Positions 1 to 6,609 are shown, counted from the first letter of the stretch. The stretch is 9,769 bases of DNA from Elusimicrobiota bacterium (GCA_012514595.1 JAAYZZ010000019.1:1-9769), one strand, 5' to 3'. The notes: generated by a model from the letters alone, not told the origin. Translations and numbers: made by a program.

Positions 1-201
1 AAGAGATCCCGCCGACATGCGCATGGTCCCGGGAAGAAGCCTCAACAGGGAAAGCCCGAGGGTCGTCTTTCCGCTCCCCGACCCACCGACGATCCCAACG
101 ATCGAGAAGGGCGGGACATCAAAGGAGATCTGGTCCAGGATCGACCGGCCTGCGCAGGTCCGGACAGACAGATCGCGGATCGACAAAAGCGGCGCGCTCA
201 T
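1..201 (-). CDS. Peptide-type ABC transporter ATP-binding protein, N-terminal fragment (3' end outside window)
   Basis: The first 67 codons of an ABC ATPase are present; the rest lies beyond the left edge. The visible protein starts MSAPLLSIRDLSVRT, a typical beginning for oligopeptide-family ATPases (DppD/OppD). It contains a complete Walker A loop, GGSGSGKT, at residues 39-46, with Lys45 and Thr46 as the nucleotide-binding residues. The Q-loop, signature motif and Walker B would lie outside the window. The start ATG (201-199) overlaps the permease stop in an ATGA, so translation is probably coupled. A run of A5G8 just upstream can act as a purine-rich ribosome binding site. Oddities: the usual Pro-Gly-Glu turn before the Walker A strand reads Pro-Phe-Ser, and the common Glu in the loop (GESGSGK) is Gly. 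By inference it energises import of the ligand bound by the binding protein at 2317-4068. Whether it is a single- or double-domain ATPase cannot be seen. Confidence 0.93.
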   Translation of the reverse strand, partial: MSAPLLSIRDLSVRTCAGRSILDQISFDVPPFSIVGIVGGSGSGKTTLGLSLLRLLPGTMRMSAGSL

Positions 202-1217
202 ACGCCCCCCCCTTTTTGGGCCAGAGGGTCGGCCGCATCCCGCAAGGCGTCGCCGATGACATTGAAACACACGACCGTCAGAAAAATGAAGACCGCGGGC
301 CACAGGATCCACGGCGCGAAATGGATCCGCACGATGCTCATGGCCTCCGAAAGCATATTCCCCCAGCTCGCGTACGGGTCCTGGATCCCGAGCCCGATCA
401 GACTGAGCGCGGACTCTCCCAGAATATATCCGGGGATGGACAGCATCACCGCCGCGATCGAATAGGAGACCGTGTGCGGCAAAATATGCCGCAGGATGAT
501 CCCCAGGTCCGAAACGCCCAGCGTCCGCGCCACAAGAACATACTCGCGTTCCCTGAGGGAGAGGCACATCCCCCGAATGATCCTGGCCAGCCCCGCCCAC
601 CCGATAAAGGACAGGATCACAACGATCATGACGTAGACCTGCAGGGAATTGAAATCATCCGGGACCGCGGCCCTCAGCGCCAAAAGGAGATAGAACCCCG
701 GGACCATCATGACCATCTCGCAGACGCGCATGAGAAGATTGTCGAGAACGCCGCCGTAGTAGCCCGCGATGCCGCCCACCAGAAGGCCGATCGAGAAAGA
801 AATGAAGACGCCGATGAGTCCGATCGACAGAGACACCCGTCCGCCATAGAGGATCCGCGAAAAAATATCCCGGCCGCGTGCGTCGGCCCCCAAAAGGAAC
901 ATCCGGCCAGGGGCATCCACCGTGACCAGGCGTCCCCGGAAGAACCGCAGCGGATAGACCGCTCCCTGATCTTCGCGATAGATCCTGCGGCGATACTCAT
1001 CAAAGGACCACGATGTCCCGTAAACGAACGGAGCGACCAAGCGCCCGTCCCGCACGACATGGATCCTCGTCGGCGGCGCGTAGGAATGCTCGCGCGACTC
1101 CTCCCGGAAGGAGTAAGGGGCCAGCACATCGGCCAGGACCGCGGCCAGGCACAGCCCTCCCAGGACCAGGAGGGCCCAGAAAGCCGGACTGTTTCTCGGA
1201 AAGGCCTTTCGGATCAT
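198..1217 (-). CDS. ABC transporter permease, DppC/OppC family (second inner-membrane subunit)
   Basis: A 339-residue inner-membrane permease of the binding-protein-dependent peptide/nickel family. The first membrane segment is about residues 12-33. The DppC signature follows at 109-130, with LGADARGRDIFSRILYGG. Further hydrophobic segments lie near 130-152, 165-182, 192-212, 252-275 and 302-322. The cytoplasmic coupling (EAA) loop is about 220-250, around REYVLVARTLGVSD, and would contact the ATPase. The protein ends in the family-typical DALRDAADP. It is longer than E. coli DppC (about 300 residues) because of a roughly 70-residue polar stretch (36-105) between the first segment and the GRD motif. 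This recalls YejE-type permeases, but the substrate cannot be assigned. The ATG overlaps the stop of the upstream permease (ATGA, 1217-1214), and its own stop overlaps the ATPase start, so the three are surely one operon. Confidence 0.95.
   Translation of the reverse strand: MIRKAFPRNSPAFWALLVLGGLCLAAVLADVLAPYSFREESREHSYAPPTRIHVVRDGRLVAPFVYGTSWSFDEYRRRIYREDQGAVYPLRFFRGRLVTVDAPGRMFLLGADARGRDIFSRILYGGRVSLSIGLIGVFISFSIGLLVGGIAGYYGGVLDNLLMRVCEMVMMVPGFYLLLALRAAVPDDFNSLQVYVMIVVILSFIGWAGLARIIRGMCLSLREREYVLVARTLGVSDLGIILRHILPHTVSYSIAAVMLSIPGYILGESALSLIGLGIQDPYASWGNMLSEAMSIVRIHFAPWILWPAVFIFLTVVCFNVIGDALRDAADPLAQKGGGV
205..217 (-). repeat. A5G8 homopolymer tract at the permease-ATPase junction
   Basis: On the minus strand five A are followed by eight G, ending three bases before the ATPase start codon. 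The tract encodes the last Lys-Gly-Gly-Gly of the permease and sits where the ATPase ribosome binding site should be. The in-frame codons are AAA GGG GGG GGC GTA TGA. A one-base backward slip on G-GGG-GGC would place ribosomes in the ATPase frame (CGT ATG AGC). The tract is seen directly; slippage is only a possibility. Confidence 0.6.
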
Positions 1218-2191
1218 GCGCGCCTGTCTCCCAACCGGATCCGGGGATCCGCCTTGACCAGAAGAATATCGGCCAGAAGATTGCCCAGGAGGAACATGAG
1301 CCCCCCCATCATCATCGAGGCCATCACAAGGTAGATGTCCTTGGCCCGGACCGCGGTCAGCATGAGGGACCCGAGTCCCGGCCAGCTGGTGACGATCTCG
1401 ATCAAGGCGGCGCCGCTCAGGAGCCCGGCGAACTCATAACCCAACAGCGTAATCAAGGGATTGAGGGCATTGCGCAGCACATGCCCGTAGATCACCCGCG
1501 TCTCGGAAAGCCCCTTGGCCCGCAACGCGGTCACATATTGCTTCCCGAGCTCCTCAAGCATGTTCCCGCGCATGATCCTCTGAAGGGCTGCGATCGAGGC
1601 CAAAGACAGCGCCAGCGTCGGGATCGCCAGATGGCGCAGGAGGTCTCCCCCCTTCCCCAGGAGGCCCATCCGGTCGAACCCCGGACTGGTCATGCCGCCC
1701 AGAGGGAGGATGCCGCTGCCGCTCGCCCAGAAGAGAAGGACCATGGCCACAAAGAATCCCGGGATGGACAAAAAGAAATACGCCGCCGCCTGGACCAGAC
1801 GATCGACCCCCCGTCCCCGACGGACAGATGCCCATACGCCGAGCGGGATCGCACAGAGCCACGTCAAAAGAAAAGCCGAGAGCGACAAAAGAAGGGTGTT
1901 GCCGATGCGTCCCTTGATGACGCGCGTGACCGGGACGTTGAAATAAAAGGAATGCCCCCAGTCCCCCTGAAGCACATCCCAGACCCAGGAAACATACTGC
2001 ACCCACACCGGCTCCTCCAGCCGATAGATCCTCTCATAATGCGCCAGCGTTTCCGCTGAGATCTGCGGATCGAGGCGCATCGTGTCGAGGTAGTTCCCGG
2101 GTGTGAGCCGCATCAGAAGGAATGTGACCGCGCTCATGGCCAGAAGAAGAAGGGCCGAGATGAGAAGTCTCTTTAAAATGAAGCGTATCAT
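1214..2191 (-). CDS. ABC transporter permease, DppB/OppB family (first inner-membrane subunit)
   Basis: A 325-residue permease with the DppB/OppB layout: a first membrane segment at residues 9-28 after MIRFILKRLL, the conserved N-terminal RLTPG at 28-32, a long periplasmic stretch with the GDWG motif at 76-79, and about five more hydrophobic segments. The EAA coupling loop is at about 212-230, containing YVTALRAKGLSE, and the end has the usual DPRIRLGDRR. It would pair with the DppC-like protein to form the membrane channel of a peptide-type importer. ATG at 2191 is the only usable start: the frame is open upstream to about 2309 but holds no ATG, GTG or TTG. No convincing Shine-Dalgarno precedes it, unlike most genes here, so initiation may be weak or depend on structure in the 125-nt leader. 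Its stop overlaps the next permease. Confidence 0.95.
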   Translation of the reverse strand: MIRFILKRLLISALLLLAMSAVTFLLMRLTPGNYLDTMRLDPQISAETLAHYERIYRLEEPVWVQYVSWVWDVLQGDWGHSFYFNVPVTRVIKGRIGNTLLLSLSAFLLTWLCAIPLGVWASVRRGRGVDRLVQAAAYFFLSIPGFFVAMVLLFWASGSGILPLGGMTSPGFDRMGLLGKGGDLLRHLAIPTLALSLASIAALQRIMRGNMLEELGKQYVTALRAKGLSETRVIYGHVLRNALNPLITLLGYEFAGLLSGAALIEIVTSWPGLGSLMLTAVRAKDIYLVMASMMMGGLMFLLGNLLADILLVKADPRIRLGDRRA

Positions 2192-2316
2192 AAGATAGTC
2201 ACGAGGCGCTGGCCACCAGATACTAGAAAGACGCCGAGAAATAAAAAGGCGACTTCTTATTCTGGCCCTTGTTTTCTTTCTCCTTTTTGCTTCTTTCTTT
2301 TTCTCTCTTCAAGCGC
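2192..2316 (-). other. 125-nt untranslated gap between binding protein and permease, purine-rich with possible stem
   Basis: No gene is seen here. Read on the minus strand, the first half (2310-2266) is almost entirely A and G. The second half can form a short hairpin, with GTCGCC at 2253-2248 against GGCGTC at 2235-2230 (one T-T mismatch, 12-nt loop). It is enclosed by CCAGA (2265-2261) against TCTGG (2220-2216). It is the longest gap in the window and precedes a permease start with no clear ribosome binding site. In periplasmic-binding-protein operons such gaps often set a high ratio of binding protein to permease; that role is inferred here. Confidence 0.4.
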
Positions 2317-4068
2317 TTAGCGCCCCGCGTCCAGTGCCTCCACGTAGATCTCCTCCAGATTATGCAGCACCCCGCCCATCGGGGCCGGGTTGAGATTCCC
2401 GAAACGGTTGCGGACAGCCGTAAGCCTTGCGCCCAGGACCGTGTAGATCATGGGGAGTTCCTCGGCGATGATCCTTTGGAAGTCATCATAGAGGGCCTTG
2501 CGCCTGTTCTCATCCATTTCCTGGACTCCGGCCGCAAAGATCCCGTCGACCTTGCGCTCCCACTCTGTCTGCGGCTTCTCCTGTCGGGGATGCCACATGT
2601 GAAGCTGGCCCCGGGAGGCCCAGACATTCTGTCCGAAATGCGGGTCGCTGGATCCGGTGAGCCCCAGGACCACCGCCTCCCACTCGAAGGTCGAAGTGAG
2701 CTTTGCGACAAGAGTATTGAACTCCAGGGCCTTCAAATTCACCTTGATCCCGACCGCCTCCAGGTCATGCCGGAGGATCCCCGCGATGTCGAGCCGCTCG
2801 GTGTTGTCCGCGTTGGTCGAAAGCGTGAACTCGAGCCTGTGCCCCTGGGGGTCCTCCAGGATCCCGTCGGAATCCCGGTCCTCGAACCCCATCTCAAAAA
2901 GAAGCGCTCTCGCCTTCTTTAGATCATAAGGATATTTCCGGACATCGGGGCAGTAAAAGAACCCGACCCCAGGACTTTCCGGCGAATGCTGGGGATACCC
3001 CAGCCCGTTCTTGACGACATCGATGAGGCGGTCCTTGTCGATCGTGTGGGCGACCGCCCGGCGGAACCTCACATCGCGGAACCAGCCCAGCTTGTGGGGC
3101 TCGACGAACGGGACCCCGGTCCGGGGATCATGCCCGGGGTTCTGATTGAACACGACGAAACTGCTCCCCAGGTCCGGCCCGAGATCAAAGACCGTGAACC
3201 CCCGCGAGGCCTCCTGGGGTTTCAAAAGAGGATAGTCCATGCCGCGCAAGGAGTACACATCGATCGTGCCCTCGAGGAACTTGAGCATCTCGACGTCCAA
3301 GCTCGGCACGATCAGGAACGTCAGCCTGTCGAGATACGGGAGCGCGCCGCCTTGAGGGTCCTTCTTCCAATAACGGGGGTTGCGGACCAGAACGACCTTC
3401 TGCCCCGGGACATACCGCTCGGGCATGAACGGCCCCGATCCCACGACTGTCCTCACATCCGCGTCGATACCCCAGGCGGTATTGAACGTCCCCGCACGGA
3501 CAAAAGGTTCGAGGACATGCCGCGGCAGGATCTCCTGACCCAGGCTGCGCAGGAAAGGCGCGAACCGGACCGGCAGCGTGAAACGGACGGCCAAAGGCCC
3601 GGCCCTTTCGACAAGGATCGGCCGCCCATCCAGGGTAAAAATGTCCCGGGAAGAATTGGGGATATCCGGATTGAAGATGAGGTCCTGAAAAGTGAAGACC
3701 ACATCATCCGCGGTCAACGGCTCTCCATCCGACCAGAAGAGCCCCTCACGAAGATAAAAGGTCCAGACGAGACCATCCGGGCTCATCTCCCATCTCTCGG
3801 CCAGGTTCGGCCTTGGCTCCAGGGTGAAGGGATCCGATGTCGTCAACCCTTCAAAGAGAACGCCCGTGATCGCGGTCGTGGAGGTCTCTTTGGCAAGGAC
3901 AGGATTGAAGGATTTGGGGTCCGATGTCGTCGAGAGGACCATTTCCCCGCCGTAACGGGGGCCCGCCTGGACCGACGGCACCAGAACAAGCCACAAAAAA
4001 AAGCACGCCAGGAAGGATCCTGGCGTGCGAAAAAAAGACGAACAGCGCTGATCACGAAGAAAGGTCAT
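2317..4068 (-). CDS. Periplasmic substrate-binding protein of a peptide/nickel-type ABC importer (SBP_bac_5)
   Basis: A 583-residue extracytoplasmic binding protein that should capture an oligopeptide or similar ligand and deliver it to the permeases encoded next. Residues 1-35 form a Sec signal peptide with an unusually long n-region, a hydrophobic core at 19-30 and a likely cleavage after Val-Gln-Ala35. The mature protein starts GPRYGGEMVLSTTSDPKSFN, a classic SBP_bac_5 opening. Family landmarks are PDGLVWTFYLREGLFWSDG (98-115), the VGSGPF...LVRNPRYW block (209-234), FRRAVAHTIDKDRL (335-348), and the DRDSDGILEDPQG turn (397-409). Length is normal for the family. The start ATG has GAGGA at 4079-4075 with 6-nt spacing and lies 18 nt after secG, suggesting cotranscription. 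An intrinsic-terminator hairpin is embedded in codons 14-25 (see separate entry). The ligand is unknown; peptides are the default expectation. Confidence 0.95.
   Translation of the reverse strand: MTFLRDQRCSSFFRTPGSFLACFFLWLVLVPSVQAGPRYGGEMVLSTTSDPKSFNPVLAKETSTTAITGVLFEGLTTSDPFTLEPRPNLAERWEMSPDGLVWTFYLREGLFWSDGEPLTADDVVFTFQDLIFNPDIPNSSRDIFTLDGRPILVERAGPLAVRFTLPVRFAPFLRSLGQEILPRHVLEPFVRAGTFNTAWGIDADVRTVVGSGPFMPERYVPGQKVVLVRNPRYWKKDPQGGALPYLDRLTFLIVPSLDVEMLKFLEGTIDVYSLRGMDYPLLKPQEASRGFTVFDLGPDLGSSFVVFNQNPGHDPRTGVPFVEPHKLGWFRDVRFRRAVAHTIDKDRLIDVVKNGLGYPQHSPESPGVGFFYCPDVRKYPYDLKKARALLFEMGFEDRDSDGILEDPQGHRLEFTLSTNADNTERLDIAGILRHDLEAVGIKVNLKALEFNTLVAKLTSTFEWEAVVLGLTGSSDPHFGQNVWASRGQLHMWHPRQEKPQTEWERKVDGIFAAGVQEMDENRRKALYDDFQRIIAEELPMIYTVLGARLTAVRNRFGNLNPAPMGGVLHNLEEIYVEALDAGR
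3995..4028 (-). terminator. Intrinsic-terminator-like hairpin inside the binding protein's signal-peptide codons
   Basis: On the minus strand, GCACGCCAGG (4028-4019), loop ATCCTT, and CCTGGCGTGC (4012-4003) make a perfect 10-bp, GC-rich stem, followed at once by eight T (4002-3995). This is a textbook Rho-independent terminator for transcription in the gene direction. It has no matching T tract for the plus strand. It lies 41-74 nt into the binding-protein gene and encodes part of its signal peptide (Thr-Pro-Gly-Ser-Phe-Leu-Ala-Cys-Phe-Phe). It could end most transcripts of pgk-tpiA-secG, with read-through when ribosomes translate the leader. The structure is seen; its activity is inferred. 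Confidence 0.7.
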
Positions 4069-4086
4069 GCCGTGTCCTCACTCCGT

Positions 4087-4452
4087 TCACTCGGCGGCCG
4101 CGGGCGCCTCCGGAGCGGGAGCGTCCATATTGATCGTGATCGTCTCTGCGGGCTCTTGATCGAACAGGGTCTCCACATCCACGGTCTGGGCGGATGTCTG
4201 CCCCGGGATACACATCATCAAAGAGCGCTCCTTGGAAGAGGACAGAAGGGTGAGCCCCAGAGATGTCGCCAAGAAAAGGACCGTCAGAACGCCCGTGATC
4301 TTGACCATGACCATATTGGTCTGGGTCCCCAAGAGACTTTCCGCCGAGCTGAACCCCTCGGCGAGACCGCCGCCTTTGCCGGCCTGCAAAAGGATCGTCG
4401 TGACCAGAAGCAGACAGACCGCGATATGAAAGAACGTCAGGAATCCTAACAC
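4087..4452 (-). CDS. secG: SecG, preprotein translocase subunit
   Basis: SecG is the small membrane subunit that assists SecYE and SecA in protein export. The product has two membrane segments (about residues 2-22 and 47-70, counting from the start chosen here) joined by the diagnostic loop LLQAGKGGGLAEG. The C-terminal tail of about 50 residues is polar and ends in Ala/Pro/Glu repeats (APAPEAPAAAE), as in many longer SecG proteins. Start choice: the frame also offers a GTG at 4458, but AAAGGAG at 4464-4458 overlaps it, whereas it sits 5 nt before the GTG at 4452. The latter gives a 121-residue protein beginning MLGFLTFF. The gene starts 13 nt after tpiA and ends 18 nt before the ABC binding-protein gene. 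Linkage of pgk, tpiA and secG is common in bacteria, which supports the call. Confidence 0.93.
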   Translation of the reverse strand: MLGFLTFFHIAVCLLLVTTILLQAGKGGGLAEGFSSAESLLGTQTNMVMVKITGVLTVLFLATSLGLTLLSSSKERSLMMCIPGQTSAQTVDVETLFDQEPAETITINMDAPAPEAPAAAE

Positions 4453-4457
4453 AACCA

Positions 4458-4464
4458 CTCCTTT
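4458..4464 (-). promoter_or_regulatory. Ribosome binding site deciding the secG start
   Basis: AAAGGAG on the minus strand is followed by TGGTT and then GTG at 4452. The 5-nt spacing fits initiation at 4452. The in-frame GTG at 4458 overlaps this site and is therefore unlikely to be the main start. Confidence 0.65.
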
Positions 4465-4465
4465 G

Positions 4466-5230
4466 TCATGAATTGGGAACAGAATTCTTCACGATCGCCG
4501 TGAAGGAATCGGCCTTGAGACAGGCCCCGCCGACCAACGCGCCGTCCACGTCCTTCTGGGACATGAGCTCTGCGGCGTTCTCGGGCTTGACGCTCCCGCC
4601 GTACTGGATGCGCGTTGCATCCGCGGTCGCCTTGTCGAACATCTTCTGCAGGATGTCGCGGATAAAGGCGTGCACCTCCTGCGCCTGGGCCGAAGTGGCG
4701 GTCTTTCCGGTCCCGATGGCCCAGACAGGTTCATAGGCGATCGTGACCTTCAACATGTCTTCCTTGGTCAGGCCCGCGAGAGAACCCTTCACATGGTCCT
4801 GGACCACATCGAACGTCTTTCCGCCCTCGCGCTCGGCAAGATTCTCGCCGACACAGACAATGGCCTTGAGCCCGTTCTTGAGCGCGGCCCTCAGCCTCTT
4901 GTTGACGGTCTCGTTGGTCTCCCCGAAATACTGCCTCCGCTCGGAGTGCCCAATGATCACATACTTGACACCATAGGATGTGAGCATCGTCCCCGAGATC
5001 TCGCCCGTGAAGGCACCCGAATCTTCCCAAAAGAGGTTCTGCCCGCCGACCGCGATCCCGCTGCCCGAGAGGATCTCAACCGCCTTGGACAAATGAACGA
5101 ACGGAGGGCAGACGACGACATCCACCGCGTTCATCCCTGCGAGCTCTTTCTTGAGCCCTTCCACAAGCTCCACCGCCTCGGGAGCGGTCTTGAACATCTT
5201 CCAGTTTCCGGCGATGATCTTTTTACGCAT
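4466..5230 (-). CDS. tpiA: Triosephosphate isomerase
   Basis: TpiA interconverts dihydroxyacetone phosphate and glyceraldehyde 3-phosphate in glycolysis and gluconeogenesis, in the cytoplasm. The protein has 254 residues, the usual length. All active-site elements are visible: Asn9 and Lys11 in AGNWKM, the catalytic His95 in IIGHSERR, the catalytic Glu167 in AYEPVWAIGTGK with the mobile loop just after it, and the phosphate-binding YGGSVKPENA (210-219) and GALVGGACL (230-238). Nothing appears degenerate. The ATG at 5230 lies 16 nt after the pgk stop and is preceded by AAAGG (5243-5239) at 8-nt spacing, so it is read with pgk from the promoter at 6609-6582. It ends just before secG. Confidence 0.98.
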   Translation of the reverse strand: MRKKIIAGNWKMFKTAPEAVELVEGLKKELAGMNAVDVVVCPPFVHLSKAVEILSGSGIAVGGQNLFWEDSGAFTGEISGTMLTSYGVKYVIIGHSERRQYFGETNETVNKRLRAALKNGLKAIVCVGENLAEREGGKTFDVVQDHVKGSLAGLTKEDMLKVTIAYEPVWAIGTGKTATSAQAQEVHAFIRDILQKMFDKATADATRIQYGGSVKPENAAELMSQKDVDGALVGGACLKADSFTAIVKNSVPNS

Positions 5231-5246
5231 CGAAAAAACCTTTCTC

Positions 5247-6542
5247 TTATTTACACCCGCACCCGCATCCGCCCGTCCTGGCCTTGTCCTTCAGGGCCGC
5301 AAGTCCGGGGAGCTGTTTGCCTTCCAGGAGCTCGAGAGAGGCCCCGCCTCCCGTCGAGATATGGGACATCTTGTCCGCCACGCCCGCCTTGTTGACCGCG
5401 GAGACCGAATCCCCGCCGCCGATGACCGTGACACAATCCGGAAGCGCGGCCACCGCCTTGGCGACCCCCATGGTCCCATTGGCGAACTTGGGGAACTCAA
5501 AGACCCCCACGGGCCCGTTCCACACGACCGTCTTGGCACCCCGAAGGACGTGCGTGAACTTCTCGATCGAAAGGGGCCCGATATCCATGCCCATCTCATC
5601 ATCCGCGATCCCGCCGCGCGCCACATGACGGAACGGGGCATCAGGATTGAACTCCTTCGTCACCAGATGGTCGACGGGAAAGAACAAATGCACGTTCATG
5701 TCGTGCGCCTTGGCCAGGATCTTTCGGGCCGTCTCGATCATATCCTCCTCGACAAGGGAGATCCCGACGGACAGCCCCTTGGCCTTGAGAAAGGTATAGG
5801 CCATGCCGCCGGCGATCACAAGACGGTCAACCTTGTTCAAAAGGCTCTCCAGGACCGCGAGCTTGGAGGAGACCTTGGCCCCGCCGATGATGGCCACGAA
5901 CGGCTTGGCGGGCGCCTTCATCACCTTCTCCTCGAGATACTCGATCTCCTTTTCCATCAGGAACCCCGCGACCGCCGGAAGAAAATGCGCGACTGTTTCT
6001 GTCGAGGCATGCGGCCGATGCGCGGTCCCGAAGGCGTCGTTCACATACACATCGCCGTACTGGGCAAGCGCCTTGGCCAGCGTCTCGCGCTCGGAGGCCT
6101 CTTTGGATGTCTCTTCCTTGTGAAAACGGGTATTCTCAAGCATCAGGATCCCGCCGGGCCCGATCGCCTTGACCATGGCCTCTGTCTCCGGCCCCATACA
6201 GGCCGGGGCCAGCGCCACGTCCTTTCCAAGGAGCTTGGCCAGATGTGCGGCCACAGGCGCCATCTTGTGCTTCCCTTCGAGATACTTCTTCTCATCAAAG
6301 GGTTTGCCCTCCTTGGCGGCCTTTTCCTGCGCCTTCTTCATATCCTTTTTGGGATCGCCCAGGTGGGACATGAGAACAAGGCTCTTCACGCCCTGATCGA
6401 GCACGTACTTGATCGTCGGAAGCGTGGCGCGGATACGGGTATCGTCCTGCACCACCCCGTCCTTCATCGGGACATTAAAGTCCACGCGCATGAGAACACG
6501 CTTGGCCTTGAGGTCCATATCTCTAACGGTCATCTTGTTCAT
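5247..6542 (-). CDS. pgk: Phosphoglycerate kinase, with an insertion and a Cys-rich tail
   Basis: Pgk transfers phosphate between 1,3-bisphosphoglycerate and ADP in cytoplasmic glycolysis. The two-lobed layout is intact: RVDFNVP (19-25, Asp21 and Asn23), Arg36 in DDTRI, His60 in SHLG, LENTRFHKEE (135-144, Arg139), NDAFGTAHRPH (168-178, Arg176), the nucleotide-binding IIGGAKVSSK (218-227), WNGPVGVFE (341-349) and GGGDSV (375-380). At 431 residues it is longer than E. coli Pgk (387). About 20 extra, charged residues follow SHLG at about 63-90, and the usual Arg of SHLGRP is Asp63. The C-terminus ends GGCGCGCK, with Cys426, 428 and 430, which is not a normal Pgk feature. ATG at 6542 is supported by AAAGGAG (6555-6549) at 6-nt spacing. 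It is the first gene after a strong promoter and leads pgk-tpiA-secG. Confidence 0.98.
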   Translation of the reverse strand: MNKMTVRDMDLKAKRVLMRVDFNVPMKDGVVQDDTRIRATLPTIKYVLDQGVKSLVLMSHLGDPKKDMKKAQEKAAKEGKPFDEKKYLEGKHKMAPVAAHLAKLLGKDVALAPACMGPETEAMVKAIGPGGILMLENTRFHKEETSKEASERETLAKALAQYGDVYVNDAFGTAHRPHASTETVAHFLPAVAGFLMEKEIEYLEEKVMKAPAKPFVAIIGGAKVSSKLAVLESLLNKVDRLVIAGGMAYTFLKAKGLSVGISLVEEDMIETARKILAKAHDMNVHLFFPVDHLVTKEFNPDAPFRHVARGGIADDEMGMDIGPLSIEKFTHVLRGAKTVVWNGPVGVFEFPKFANGTMGVAKAVAALPDCVTVIGGGDSVSAVNKAGVADKMSHISTGGGASLELLEGKQLPGLAALKDKARTGGCGCGCK

Positions 6543-6581
6543 GATGATCTCCTTTGGATAGGAAGAAAAAAAGTCGGTGTC

Positions 6582-6609
6582 ATTATATATAGGAAGGTCA
6601 TTTTGTCAA
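6582..6609 (-). promoter_or_regulatory. Consensus sigma-70 promoter for pgk-tpiA-secG
   Basis: On the minus strand TTGACA (6609-6604) and TATAAT (6587-6582) are separated by 16 nt; both boxes match the housekeeping consensus exactly. Transcription would start near 6575-6574, giving a leader of about 32 nt that carries the pgk ribosome binding site. The -35 box is inside the coding sequence of the upstream membrane protein (codons Leu-Thr, just before its TGA). The position and match are seen; use by the cell is inferred. Confidence 0.85.

Noticed and set aside
2311..2323. GCGC-TTA-GCGC palindrome at the binding-protein stop codon
   Set aside because: Four base pairs with a 3-nt loop and purines instead of a T tract afterwards; too weak for a terminator.
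4003..4005. Cys22 of the binding protein as a lipoprotein cysteine
   Set aside because: The sequence before it (Phe-Leu-Ala-Cys) is a poor lipobox and the hydrophobic core continues after it. Cleavage after Val-Gln-Ala35 fits better.
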